Source of the DNA: Melastoma dodecandrum
Taxonomy: Eukaryota; Streptophyta; Magnoliopsida; Myrtales; Melastomataceae
Reading direction: 5' to 3'
Assembly (NCBI GenBank): GCA_029817715.1
Contig: JARUPY010000387.1
Location: 2,418,001 to 2,482,000, forward strand
DNA length: 64,000 bases
Part shown: piece by piece, positions 21,304-32,800 of the stretch
Numbering within the stretch: position 1 is the stretch's first letter
Layout of the letters: each line of letters opens with the position of its first letter
The notes under the pieces: generated by a model
Database searches by the model: none
What the model was told of the DNA's origin: nothing
What the model saw: the letters and a program-made list of their open reading frames with translations, nothing else
Made by a program: the position numbers and the translations under genes

Positions 21304-22834
21304 TCACTTTGATCTCCAATACTTGGCCATTTCGAACCCATTCTTCCCATATTGATAGTCCCTTATGGTCTGCTCTATCTGCGCGGACGTGTTCATCACG
21401 AACGGACCATGCTGCACCACCGGCTCATTCAACGGCTTCCCCGCTATCAGGACAAACCTCAGGGTCTTCGACGACGATCTGTTCCACATGCTGACCCCAT
21501 CTCCTTCTCCGAGGACTAGGAGGTTGTGCGGTTGTACCGGGGACGATTCCTCGGAACCAAACACCCCTTCCCCTTCCAGCACGTAAATGAAGGCGTTCCA
21601 CGATTCCGGAATGCTCTGGTGCATTTCTGCTCCGGGCTTTAGGGTGAAGTCGAGGTACATGGTGGGCGTCCTCGTGTAGACTGGAGACCTCACTCCCATC
21701 GACTCCCCGGCGATCACGCAAACCTCGACCCCATCCTTCTCCACTCTGCCCATCTCTTCGCTTAGCAATTCTTGGTACCTCGGTTCGATCCTGCAATTTA
21801 AAATGCGATTTCAGTTCAATACAACACATCAAACTGTCTGGAAACGAGAATTCTGCGGGATTTGGTGTCTCACATTTTGTCGTTAGAGGATAGATTGATC
21901 CAAAGTTGAAGGCCCTTGTTCACTCCATCAGTGGCCGGCATCTCAGAGTGCACTATGCCTCTGCCTGCCGTCATCCACTGCCGCCGCAAGAGAAAACCAA
22001 AAAACACAACGCCTCATGAAACTTCCTGCAACAGACGAGCCTATCAACGATGACCAAGGTTTGATTGTTTTACCTGCACGTCACCAGTTCTGATCTTCCC
22101 CTCGTTTCCGGCGAAATCTTGATGGACAAAAGCTCCCTGAATCACCCCCCCCCCCCCAAAAAAAAAAAAACAATAGGCAGAGAACATTTCAAATTTCACA
22201 TCCTGCAATTTATTTGTTTCTCAACAAACAGTCAAAAACCTGTTTACAGGGACAGCAAGCCTAGCATGTAACCATACCTGCAACATGTAGGTTACAGTCT
22301 CAAATCCTACAAGAACAAATGGAGGGAACACAGAGTAAGCATGAATCCACAAAAACCGATCAACCACTTCAGGAATCCGGTCGAAAAGATTAGATGGAAG
22401 AGGAGGGGATTGTCAAAGAAACCTCTGTGGGGATGATCAGGGAACCCGGCAGGTGGAGTCACTGCAGACAGGACACCGAAGAAGAAAATCAAAATTCCAA
22501 GCCAACCTCGAAAATCAAACAACTGGAAACAACAAGAGATGACACCAAAGCACCTGTGAACTCATCCAGCATGAGGAACGGGTCCAAGTACTTCACATCC
22601 ATCCTCCTACAAATCACAGAAACGCATTCTCACGCTCATTATCACGCCAAAGCCCGCAAAAGGAATCCAGAAAAACAGAAAGGCGAGGAAGAATCAGCAT
22701 GGGGAAGTGGGAACAAACCCGATGCTCCTCCTGACAACGGCGCCATCCCCCTCGCTCTGCTGCCTGGCCAAGACCTTCTTGACCGCCGACCTCGGGCATC
22801 TGAACCCAATTCCCTTGCCGGACACGCCTGACAT
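21304..22834 (-). CDS. Pirin-like cupin protein
   Basis: Seven exons (22834-22719, 22606-22554, 22461-22423, 22306-22278, 22136-22074, 21977-21874, 21790-21304) give 296 residues, the usual pirin length. Pirins are bicupin metal-binding proteins; Arabidopsis PRN1 binds a G-protein alpha subunit and acts in ABA/light responses, and some relatives have quercetin dioxygenase activity. The metal ligands of the N-terminal cupin are all present: H66 and H68 in [10 protein letters not shown]110 and E112 in [10 protein letters not shown] stop lies in frame before the ATG at 22834, fixing the start. An intron contains a poly-C/poly-A run near 22145-22170. Gene is tail-to-tail with RABA5. Confidence 0.93.
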
Positions 22835-24352
22835 GGCTTACAACGTTCCTCCTAAACAACAAAGAAACAACACCACCTGGAGCCTGCTGCCGTGGTTCTT
22901 CTTCCCAAGGCTGATCTGCCTCTTGAAATCCTCAACAGTTGAAGCCTATTATATATACATAAATAATAGATGTAGAGTTGGGGGCCCTCACTGGGACAAC
23001 TCCTATGTATATATTTATATATATATATATAGATTATACAGACACATGAGCGTGAGAAGAAGACAAGTAGATATTAATATTTTTTGGTGGGAGTTCAGAC
23101 ATGAATCGGCCACAGCCAAGGAAAAGGCTCCTGTGTTTGGATCTGGCATTTCAGACCCACAACTCAACTCTCCCCTTACATACATAACACGAAATGACGA
23201 TGACCACAAGATGTCGTCAGCCTGACGCCTGCTTTGTCCTTTCCAACCACAACTGATCTTGAACAACAATAATAATTATTACGCCAAAATAGCAATTCAT
23301 GGCACCACATCTGAGTCGACTTATCAAGTCACCCGACTTTAAAAAATTGATTTTGTTTTCTGAAATTAATATTATGAATCTTATAAAAGGCTTATTAGAT
23401 TAACCTTACCCATTTCTCTTATTTATCGTCATTAATTATGTTACGTAGCTTATTTTATTACAATAATTTCCTACTTTCTAACTCCACATTTTGACCGACT
23501 TTTCTTTTGTGACCCGAAATTTTAAATATTTTTTACATTTAATCAATATTATGAATCATATATGACCTTATTAGAATGACGTTACTCACATCTTCAATTT
23601 ATCGTCATTAATTATCTTATGTGTCATTAGACTAAACTATTTCTTATGTGCATCATCCTTTTTAAAAAATTGCATCCTTATTTAGATATTTTTGAAGATG
23701 AACTACCAACGAGTTATTTTGAAATGACATGCAGTTTAACCCTCTCGACTGGGGAGTACAACACCTTTTAAGAGATTATTAGGTTGTAAATATTATGTCT
23801 ATCCAAGTAGGAAATTATTATAAGCCCCTAGGATAATTAATGATCACAACTTTGAGGATTTATAATATTAATTTAAGGACACATTTGGCCTAAAAGTAAG
23901 TGCTAGAAATAGTTATTTTATCAAATTATTAATAATATTTGACATTTCTGTTTCCAGGATATCTCTTTCTTCTTTTCCACTCAATAAACCATCAGCACGT
24001 GCTTCTAGGCAAAGAAACTTACACCGGGGACATCGTTGTCATCATCTGACAAATTGAGCAAATTGATTACATCGTGTCTTATTACGGCTCTGCCGTAACT
24101 TTGGTGGGCGGGGCGGTGACGGTTTTCTTTTATTCCAAATTTCCTACTAATGAACGAATTCTTTCTTTGCAAATGAACAAAAAGAACACAAACAAAAGAA
24201 AATTGGATATATTATGTATAATATTGTGTTGACTTTCTATAAACTACCAAAAAGAGGGTGAGCAAAGCACACCCCACGAAAATCATGAAGTTCTCAATCA
24301 AAAAGATGGATGACGTCAACAATCACATAAGCAGTGCGTAAGGCAGTTCTAT
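22835..24352. other. Intergenic, with a decayed tandem duplication
   Basis: Pirin promoter side. A TA microsatellite lies at about 23010-23032. Two diverged copies of a unit of about 180 bp (about 23330-23470 and 23500-23640) share TTATGAATC and TTTATCGTCATTAATTAT blocks. No gene seen. Confidence 0.5.
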
Positions 24353-24960
24353 CTATCCCAGAGATTTGAGCAAAACCAAGCAAAAGTCTAGACCGAGAAT
24401 CACATCACCAAGTCCCCAGCGCAACTTCATCGTCATCATGGTTGCCAATCCTTCACCCATGACTAAATACAAAAAGCAACCAGAATAATTGTTGCCCTTC
24501 CACAACTCAGCGCTAAGGAATCCAGCAAGCATTACGTCGGCACTAACCATTCCAATTCCATTAAAAAAAAATGAAGCGGACAAACACAGCACACCGAAAA
24601 AAAGTCTTCTGTGCGAACATTGTGCAACAGACAGTCGTTCTCGTGGACCGAGAAGCTTCTCGGAAAGAGGCTGTAATTTGGAAGCACGCGGATTACGGAT
24701 GCTGTATCGTAAGGCACATGTACTGCGATAACAGAACGAGACTACCTCTACGTGTCCACCCCAAGAACGGTAGCTGCCTCCCCCAGGTTTGATTCCGTCG
24801 ACCTGAGAAGGAAACAAGAGGTGTAGTAGTACACTGTAAAATTATGCTAACCTGGATACCGAAACAGGCAGCTCTTGGGATCGATGGGTCTGGACTGGGT
24901 TGATTTCCGTACTCTTGTGTGCAGTAGTGATTAACTATTTCCAAGGTTGAAAACCCGACG
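24353..24960 (-). other. Unassigned stretch with an open frame of unknown status
   Basis: A 154-codon minus-strand frame (24817-24353) and an upstream open stretch joined by a plausible intron (donor CCAG|GTTAGC near 24850, acceptor TTCTCAG near 24805). The translation matches no family I know and looks unevenly composed. It could be part of a non-coding transcript or the 3' region of the RCC1 pseudogene. I do not call it a gene. Confidence 0.2.
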
Positions 24961-25054
24961 CCATCATCACGTGGTCATTATTCGGCAACAATCCCAACTT
25001 TGCAGGTTCATGAAGGCTATTTTCTTGAACTCTCTGGGAACATGGGATGATTAT

Positions 25055-25319
25055 TGTTGGGATAGTCCCACGTCGGATAGAAAAGGTCTGGGCCAACACC
25101 GTACCCTTCATCTAATTGCTAGCTTTTAGGTGTAAGGGAATACCGACACGATTTCTAACATGATATTAGAGCTAGATTCGTCCCATCGGACAAGGATTCC
25201 GAATGAGGGCGCCCGACCCCCGGACAAAGATCCGATGTGGGATTACGGGATGGTGTTGGGATAGTCCCACCTAATTGCTAGCTTTTAGATAAAGGGGAAT
25301 CCCGACCTGATTTCTAACG
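25055..25319 (+). mobile_element. TRIM-like miniature LTR element
   Basis: Two direct repeats, 25055-25160 and 25254-25319, both start TGTTGGGATAGTCCCAC and end in TTTCTAAC. The second lacks about 40 internal bases. The first is followed at once by TGATATTAGAGC, a two-mismatch version of the tRNA-Met primer site TGGTATCAGAGC. The internal region is only 93 bp, so no protein can be coded. Flanking ATTAT and ACTAT form a 5-bp target duplication with one mismatch. This fits a terminal-repeat retrotransposon in miniature. Confidence 0.75.
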
Positions 25320-25389
25320 ACTATGTGTTTTGGTAACAGCAGAATCTGTAGTGTCAGATTATATAGCCTCAAGGCAGTTCTATGTGGAC

Positions 25390-26706
25390 CAAAGGACGAC
25401 CTTGAAACCAAGCACATTGCATGAGAAGCGCCGGTCCCTCAGGCTAGCACCTTGTAGGTACCCATTCCATCGTCCTCTTCGAGGAATTTCACTTCTATGG
25501 GAGATTCCTGCAACTTAGGCAGCCCGGGAACCCCAAGCTTTGAGTCTAGTATTTCCCCATACATACAACTTCCATTCCTCTGTTAGAGGCAGAACAGAAA
25601 ATTTAGACATCAAAGCTACGCAACAGATTGATCCAGTTCACATAATAAATGAGGAAACAATGCATCAGAGGCTACACCAAAAGTAAGCCTATTTCTCACC
25701 TGTTTTAGCTGCTGAAGAGGAACCTCCACGAGCAATACAGACGACGCATTCATTTCTCAAAGCCTCGATTAACAGTGGCACTTTCTGACTTTGGAGAGAA
25801 GAGTGGCCCAGTTGACCTTGTCCACCGTGACCCCAAGAAAATATCTTCTCATCATCTATGATCATACCCACCATCATCAGTGATCACATATAGGAAAAGT
25901 CTCGCAATAGGAAGACAAGAGTACTTTTCCAATGAAAAGATAATTTGAATCCAGTCTCACCACTCAATGCCAGTGAGATAACCTCCAGCTGCAATTCGAA
26001 TGATGTGAAAGCCTCCAAGATTAGGATTGGGCTTCGGTTCCCACCTGCCGATTTTATTTCCTCTTCGAAGACTGTAATTCGAGTTAGCTGGCTGCCCATG
26101 AAGGGCGATATCAATCAAAACCACAAATTATCACTGTCCAAGCTAATACACGCAAGAAAAAGACACTATATAACCATTTTGGCAACAAGACATTTTCACA
26201 GCATAAAAATTTGTAAAACAAAATGAGCACCTGTCTTTTTTTTTTTAGTTAGTGATAGGCTTCTCTCACGCGGGCATAGAACTGCCACTGGAAACAAGCA
26301 CTACAGAAAAGGAACTTGCAGCCATTTGCAGCGAATAAATTTTAAAAGCCACCTTAAAATTAGAAAAGCACCATAATTGTATCCACCAAGGTCTAAGTGG
26401 CTACATAGAGTACAATACAATAAGAACAATGACAACAACAACAACTGAAGAAGAACTAGCTGCCACAATAGTCAAGAGGTCTATTTGCAGCTGGTGTAAA
26501 TTTCATACCTCCCTAGTTCAAACCTGCCCATCCTTGGTCAGAGCCACTGTGAAAAAAAACCACCACAACAGACAGCTGATATGGGAACAGGTAATGCCTT
26601 CTCTCTGGAGGGGAATGCTTAGATCGGCTGCATGGTCTGGCCCTCGACCAGGACCAAATCCTAGTCTACCCTCTCCTTCTTCCCTATCCCAGGTGTACAG
26701 CTCACC
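25390..26706 (-). pseudogene. RCC1-repeat (UVR8-like family) pseudogene
   Basis: Five exon-like islands run in the right order on the minus strand: GELYTWDREEGEGRLGFGPG (about 26706-26630), TVALTKDGQV (about 26540-26505), GRWEPKPNPNLGGFHII (about 26080-26000), SWGHGGQGQLGHSS (about 25845-25800) and LGVPGLPKLQESPIEVKFLE (about 25545-25480), ending in SHAMCL. They are RCC1 beta-propeller blades and match the order of a plant RCC1-family protein. It is broken: a TGA replaces the tryptophan after TVALTKDGQV, two or more bases are missing after IAAGGY, a frame change precedes LGVPGL, and a TGA lies just before the last GASHAMCL segment. A possible first exon with ATG at 27435 and donor at 27416 lies beyond a retroelement. 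Confidence 0.75.
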
Positions 26707-27065
26707 TTACACCAATATAAAAGGATATGTCAGTGCTAAGGTACCAACGAGCAGTACAATGGAAAAGAAAATCCCAAGAACAAAGCCAAAGATCTGACAC
26801 ACCCAGATCATAACATATTTACCAGATTAGACAAAGGAGCCATGACTAGAGATTCACTGCTCCTTTGTCATGAGACATTGTTATAAATTGACGGCTGCTT
26901 TCTGGACTTGGCCCAAGGAAAGCCATCTAATTTTTTATTTCGAACTTAGCTTTTGGATGAAGCTCTCTGTAGTTCCTTACACGTAACTCTACTGTGGATT
27001 CTCTGAGAGGTGTCCGCCAAAAAGCAAAGTCAAAAACAGAATGATCCTCTCTCAAATAACAACAT

Positions 27066-27340
27066 TGTTGAAAATGGTTGTTATGCAGCAAACACAATCC
27101 CATGTCGGATAAAGAAATGAGTCCGACCTAGTATATATAGCTTAGCTGGTTATTCCATCTACAATCAATTGATTTTATAGAAGAACCCCGCTGGACTTGT
27201 ACGCTAGGCTCGGCATATGGGCCGATCCGATATTCTAACATGGATCAAAGCCTGATTTGTGGGCCCGTATGTGGACTTGAGTTTGAGAGGACGTGTTGAA
27301 AATGATTGCTATATAGCAAACCCAATCTCATACAACGGTA
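27066..27340 (+). mobile_element. Truncated TRIM-like LTR element
   Basis: 27066-27240 starts TGTTGAAAATGGTTGTTATG and ends TATTCTAACA; it is followed by TGGATCAAAGCC, which resembles a tRNA primer site. At 27294 the start sequence returns (TGTTGAAAATGATTGCTATA) but similarity is lost after about 40 bases. This looks like a 175-bp LTR, a 53-bp interior and a truncated second LTR. It lies between the main RCC1 pseudogene exons and a possible first exon. Confidence 0.5.
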
Positions 27341-27736
27341 ACTTTCATGGTTCGGGGATAGTCCATACCAGAATCAAATAAAGATGGTATAAGGAACTGT
27401 GGCCGTATGCACTCACCAAGTGAACGCCTGACCATCGGAATCGAGGGGTTACATAATGCAATCCCCGGTAGGAGGGCGAGGGAGGAGGACGGTTCGTGGT
27501 GGCTCAGGAGAGACGTCCGCGGCGGACTGCCGAGCGGTTGGGAAATGGGATCGGGGTTTAAACAGGAGTTTTTGGATTAATTAACGGCAATTAATTACGA
27601 TATGTGTGGCTGGCGAAATTAAATGTAACGAAGTGACAAGCTTTTACAGTAATCCCTTTAGCTGTAGCCAAACATGTTGTCAGAGATTAAACAGAACAAG
27701 TAAAATTATCATTTATTTCGCATTGGATTGTTCCCA
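27341..27736. other. Possible 5' end of the RCC1 pseudogene, then spacer
   Basis: Minus strand shows a GC-rich leader-like stretch (27550-27440), an ATG at 27435 and a good donor (TTG|GTGAGT at 27416), so this may be the old promoter and first exon of the RCC1 gene. The rest is the SUN gene 3' side. Confidence 0.35.
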
Positions 27737-29080
27737 TCATACAATGATTCGTCTGGCCATCGAAACAGAGATGGCGACAAGGAGATGCAAGATCACCGTG
27801 CCCGCTCTATGGACTGAAACCCCGGAGGGCGAGGTCGAGGATTCGAGAGCTGTATCCGGGATGTGTCCATGGATGCGGAACCTGTATATGCACGTATGGT
27901 TGGCACCGTAATTCGACAGGAACTCGAACCTCACCATGCTCACCGCGACCTTGCTGGAGGATAAAAGGGATGGTCCGTCCACGGGAAACGTCTGTCGATT
28001 CTTCCCCTTGAGTTCATACGTGAAATTAACCAGGTTGTGCGATGCGTTGATGTTCCCCACGTGCCAGGCAGATACCTTGCAGTCTTTCGGTGCAGATAGT
28101 GTTTCGTAAGCGACCCTATCATCAATGTGCTCCAGGGTCACGGATTCTGGGATGATTTCTGCCGTCAGGTGGATGTCGATGAAACCAGATTGTCCTTTCA
28201 GTGGGAAGCACTGTCCCGGCTCTCCGAAACTTGGTTGAAGCATCTTGGCGGCGTCAGGGTGGACTGTGAAGTTGTTCGTGCCAGATGTAGGATACAGCGG
28301 TTCCGAATGTCTCAGTACGGTTGCCCCTCCAGATGCCAGTGCATAATCCGCCATCCCGATCCCGTCTGCCGCATGCTTCTCAATTTCTTCCTGTACCATT
28401 TCTCTTGTCATATGCAGAACCTCATTGTTTGAATGCTGGGCTGGTAGATCCACTGCGAGAGCTGAGTTGCAGGAATGACCCTCGAGCACTAGGGGAGATC
28501 GGCTGATGGCGACAATTTTGAGTTCTAACCTCTTCAGTACATCACAGACAGATCCATCTTCGTCGGCCATGCTCCCTAATCTCGAACTCCATCCGGCTAC
28601 CTCCTCCTGCATCGATTCGGTAGCATGTCTGATGGCCTCCACATCATTCCGTAATTCCTGGATGGACGCCTTTATCGACGACTCCATCTCCTCCATCCTA
28701 CTGAGTCCCGAAAAATTCGAAGCATCCATGTCCCCGTTTCTCAACTGTGACCCCGACTTCGTGTTCCAGAGGATCTGCATTGCGAACGACAATATCAAGG
28801 GAACCACCACCCACCTCGCCAGGTCCAGCGAAACCTTCTGGACCACAACCTTGTAGTCATTAGCTAAACCACCTGCCCCAAATCTCGGTGAAACCACCTC
28901 GGACAAGGCCTCGTCTTCGAGCAGGTTGACAGCATCGTTCGACTTATCAACTCGTTTCTCTAGGGTGTCTTCTGAGGGAACCTCCTTCTCCACGACAACG
29001 GCCTCAGACCCAGAGGAAGGTTCCTCGCCGCTGCTCCTATCGCCGGTTCCCTGGATGGAATTGTTCATGACTCCGGACAT
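27737..29080 (-). CDS. Classical SUN-domain nuclear-envelope protein
   Basis: Single exon, 447 residues from the ATG at 29080 (a TTG precedes it). SUN proteins span the inner nuclear membrane and pair with KASH proteins to link nucleus and cytoskeleton. Order: acidic nucleoplasmic N-terminus (1-85), transmembrane helix around 88-104 (ARWVVVPLILSFAMQIL), coiled coil (about 120-175), and C-terminal SUN domain (about 270-425) with FPLKGQSGFIDIHL, PESVTLEHI, SAPKDCKVSAW and CIYRFRIHGHIPD. The layout matches plant classical SUN1/SUN2. Unusual: after the SUN domain comes a further 30 residues with a hydrophobic stretch (GTVILHLLVAISVSM) ending in basic residues, which classical SUNs lack as far as I know. 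No intron is seen. Head-to-head with P4H. Confidence 0.9.
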   Translation of the reverse strand: MSGVMNNSIQGTGDRSSGEEPSSGSEAVVVEKEVPSEDTLEKRVDKSNDAVNLLEDEALSEVVSPRFGAGGLANDYKVVVQKVSLDLARWVVVPLILSFAMQILWNTKSGSQLRNGDMDASNFSGLSRMEEMESSIKASIQELRNDVEAIRHATESMQEEVAGWSSRLGSMADEDGSVCDVLKRLELKIVAISRSPLVLEGHSCNSALAVDLPAQHSNNEVLHMTREMVQEEIEKHAADGIGMADYALASGGATVLRHSEPLYPTSGTNNFTVHPDAAKMLQPSFGEPGQCFPLKGQSGFIDIHLTAEIIPESVTLEHIDDRVAYETLSAPKDCKVSAWHVGNINASHNLVNFTYELKGKNRQTFPVDGPSLLSSSKVAVSMVRFEFLSNYGANHTCIYRFRIHGHIPDTALESSTSPSGVSVHRAGTVILHLLVAISVSMARRIIV

Positions 29081-29803
29081 CAATCAATATGCAACCACCC
29101 CAAGTGTTACCGAGACCGAGTTCTAACTCGCCAAAATGAATGAAGACCGACCGTATAAATCAAATTTGCCTTTTTTTTTTGTCCTTTTATGGTATCACGC
29201 TTTCCGACCCTCTCAGTCAGGTCGATTAATCTGGTAATGCACATAATATGGTAAAAAAGATCAGACGAGGTTGGGGGATAGGAACAAAGCAAATTAATTG
29301 GGAAAACGATCCCATTTCCAATTAACCTAGGCAGGCAGAGAGATCACACGTTCTTTGTCGTGACTTTGTCACTCCATGTCATAAAATTCAATTAATTTAC
29401 TATTCAAATAATTTAAATGGTCCATTAGACGGTTCCTCTGAGATTTAATTAATTTGTCCCTCAACATGATGAAATTCGATACAATTTAATAAATAAGATA
29501 GTTAATTTTTTATATATCAATAAATAATGTTATAAAATTAAAGTCATCAATACCGAATACCGACTTTAATCTTTTAAGTTACATAATTTTGAAATTAAAA
29601 AAAAAAAGAAAAACTTTCGCGAAATATTTTAAGTTTACCAACGCGCTAATTTAGACGTAATCTCGTTCGTATAAAGAGGGGGATGAAATCAAAATTTGAT
29701 GCTTTGCTTGAAGTCGTTTGTTTTCTTCATCCATAGTCGCGAGACTCTGCTCTCCCTGGGGGTCGTTGCTTTTGACTCCGGCGGCTATTCATTCCCCCGG
29801 AAA
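29081..29803. promoter_or_regulatory. Shared upstream region of SUN and P4H genes
   Basis: A 720-bp AT-rich divergent promoter interval. A poly-A/T tract is near 29170 and 29600. No ORF seen. Confidence 0.45.
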
Positions 29804-32800
29804 ATGACTCCGGCGATGAAGGTCGTCTTCGGCCTCCTCGCCTTCGTTGCCGTCGGCATGATCATCGGTGCGGGCGTCCCTCCCCCTGAATTCTTCTTTT
29901 CTTTTTTACTTGTTCCCCCAGTCAAGATCGCTTGCGAGGTCGTCGGGGTTCGGTCGGTGCTTGTTGATGGTGTTCTTCTTGGGATCTGTTGTGGCATGAT
30001 GCTGTGATATGAGGCTGTGTTTCGGGGGGGAATCCTGACTGACGTCTTGTCTTGTCCTTATTTTATTGTGAATTTTGGTGCGCCCGAGATATCGAGGAAT
30101 TGGAATCAGCATCGAAGATGTTGAAAAGAATGGAAAATTTTGTTTGATGTTGTTTACGCTTTCAGTTGGGTTTCATGTCCCAGGAATTTTCGGTGAATCA
30201 AATTACATTCACTCCGTCGTATATGTCTGAATGGGGGATGCGCAGGATTATACTCGAGCTGTTTGTGTTGCCAGAAGCGCCGAAATTTGTGGGATTTGGG
30301 GTTTTTAGTGTGAGAAGTGAGGTAAAATGGAAGACTAATGGGTATTGAGTTGGATAGATATATGAAAATTTTAGATGCCTGGGAATTCTTCAGGCAAATT
30401 GTTGATAAACCAGGGTATTGATTGCTTAAGGTTTTCCTTGAATGCATTTGAGAGTTCTAATTAAGGTGAGGAGAAGTGCTGGTTGTAATTGATGTTTTGG
30501 GAGTTGGTGGAAGCTATATGACCGGTAGAAATAATTAGCAATTCTCAAATCAGTGCATGAAGTGAGAAGCCAGGTCAAATTATCAATTCCTCCTTCACAG
30601 TTGTCTGAATTCTGCTAGACATGGACCATTACTCATGGTATATGCAGTAGTAGCCCGTACTTTCCCTAGATCAAAACAAATAACAACCAAGATATGCGAC
30701 TTCAAATTTGCATACAACACATTGGGTGTTGTACAACATTGGTCTTCTTATCATTTACACTACTAGAAAGCTATCAATTTCCTTATGATTGAATTTCAAT
30801 GAGAAAATTTTTCTATGATGCTGCCATTGTTCTCTACTATATTTTTGTTATAAATATTCCGTTTTATGTTATCTTATAAGCCTATTTGTCCGCTCTCTGT
30901 TGCAAGTTCAGGTGCATTTCTTCAGCTCGCGATTATTAGGAGACTGGAAGACTCACGCGGTAATGCATCTCCCTTATTAGTATTGTATAGGAGTTTAGCC
31001 TTTTGCTCTACAATTTTTCTAGGCTGTTTCTCATAGCAAGGAACGCAGAGAGAAATGCCGTTCCCTCGAATTCCTTTAAATAATATGGATTTTCCTGTTT
31101 GAAGTAAATAAACAAGATCGATGAATTGATGAGAGAAAGCAAATTGAGTGACTTGATTATCGCAATTGAAAAGTGAACTTTAATTTTAACAAATATCTTG
31201 TTAATGAAACTTATAGTGCTTCAATAAAGCAGACCGTGTATGAATCTGTTAAAATACTTGGTGCTCTATTTTCTCTCTAGAGTACATGAACACAAATCAG
31301 TTGAAGCTTTTTTGTCCATATTTTTTACTGTCTATCTCTTCCTGCGACCTCACTGAGTACTATGTCAAACTAAATCTAAAAATCTGGTTCTTGACAGATT
31401 TTCCTTCCTTTAGAGGGGATCACGATGGTCAGAAAGATGGCGATCTTCTATTATCTAAAGGTTCTGCGCCCTCACCTCTTTTTGGATAACACATTCCGAC
31501 ATGGATTCACTCAACAGTGCATTTCAAAGTTTGTACTTGCGTTAGGTATTGGCTGCTCTTGACATTGTATTCCTAAGAAGTCCTGCAGGGCTGTGTATTT
31601 GGGCTCTGTCTGTTGGAAAATATGTTCATCTTCTTTGAGATCGGAGAACTGCAGCCTGTTATTACCATACAATATAGAGCCACACGCAGGAGATTTAGCT
31701 AAATATTTCTTATTAGGAGGCGGTCCTCCCTTTTTCATTCTGCAATTACAACTGTTCTTATAGGGCTTTCATTTTGGGAGACTGACAAAGATGCCAAGAT
31801 ACTACGTATTGGATATGTAAGTTGGAAAGCTTTCTTTTGTTTCAATTTAAAATGAGGGAACACTATTTTGTATGCTTGGAATTTCTTTGATTCTGGTCAT
31901 TGTTGGAAAAGAGACCATATCTATCACACATGCAGCATTTTTGTACCAAATGCTGAAGGTGTGGGACATGTCCTATAGCATGCGTATGCATTTGTCTGAC
32001 CTTTTCTTACAGAAACATGGGAGAAATTTTCACCTCTCAAAGATATTTGAAAAAGAAACAAGCAGAGATGTAACAAAGCCTGTCTATTTGTGTGATCATT
32101 TTTCTAGTTTGCTGCACTGGGAAACCTAATTAATAATTAAACCCTTTGCCTTTTTACTTGAAGGTTAAACCTGAGATTATTAGTTGGTCGCCTCGTATTA
32201 TCGTTCTACACAACTTTTTGAGCATGCAGGTATATACTTTTCCATTTGATCACATCATCTTAATCGTTTCCAGTTATATGTATTTATGCAGAAGTTTTGT
32301 GAGGTTAGTACGGCCGAACTGTTAGTTCGTAAAAATTTACGAAATACTGTTCAACTTTCATAAATTCTAGTTTTATCGTCCCTAAATTACTGTTTGAGAT
32401 TGCGAACTTCAATTTACATATAATTCGCTGTTTCTGAAGATTGTCGTAATTTGGCTAATTCACTGTTTGAAACCCCAAATTAGGGGACATGAAATTTTTC
32501 TAAGTACTCTTAACTCGCAGTTTGAAACAACAACTTCCAAGGCAAAGTTGCTGTTTGAAACAGCAAATTAGGAGGACTTAGGGAAATTTTTTATCCCCGA
32601 ATTCGTTGTTTCAAACAACGACTTCTTTATAAATTGAAATTTGTTGTTTAAAATGGCTGACTTATTTTGTAAACTCGAACACAATTTTTGCAAATTTTTA
32701 TTCCAAACTATTCATATAAGGATACTAACCTCAAAGTTTTGTATCTTTGTTGTTGCACCCTCGACCGTTGACAGGGAGTTAACATCGTAGAGGTGACTGA

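Noticed and set aside
22141..22170. Poly-C followed by poly-A in a pirin intron as a retroposon tail
   Set aside because: No gene-like sequence or target duplication is attached; simple low-complexity run.
24353..24817. A 154-codon minus-strand ORF as a gene
   Set aside because: No recognisable domain or clean start; reported only as an unassigned stretch.
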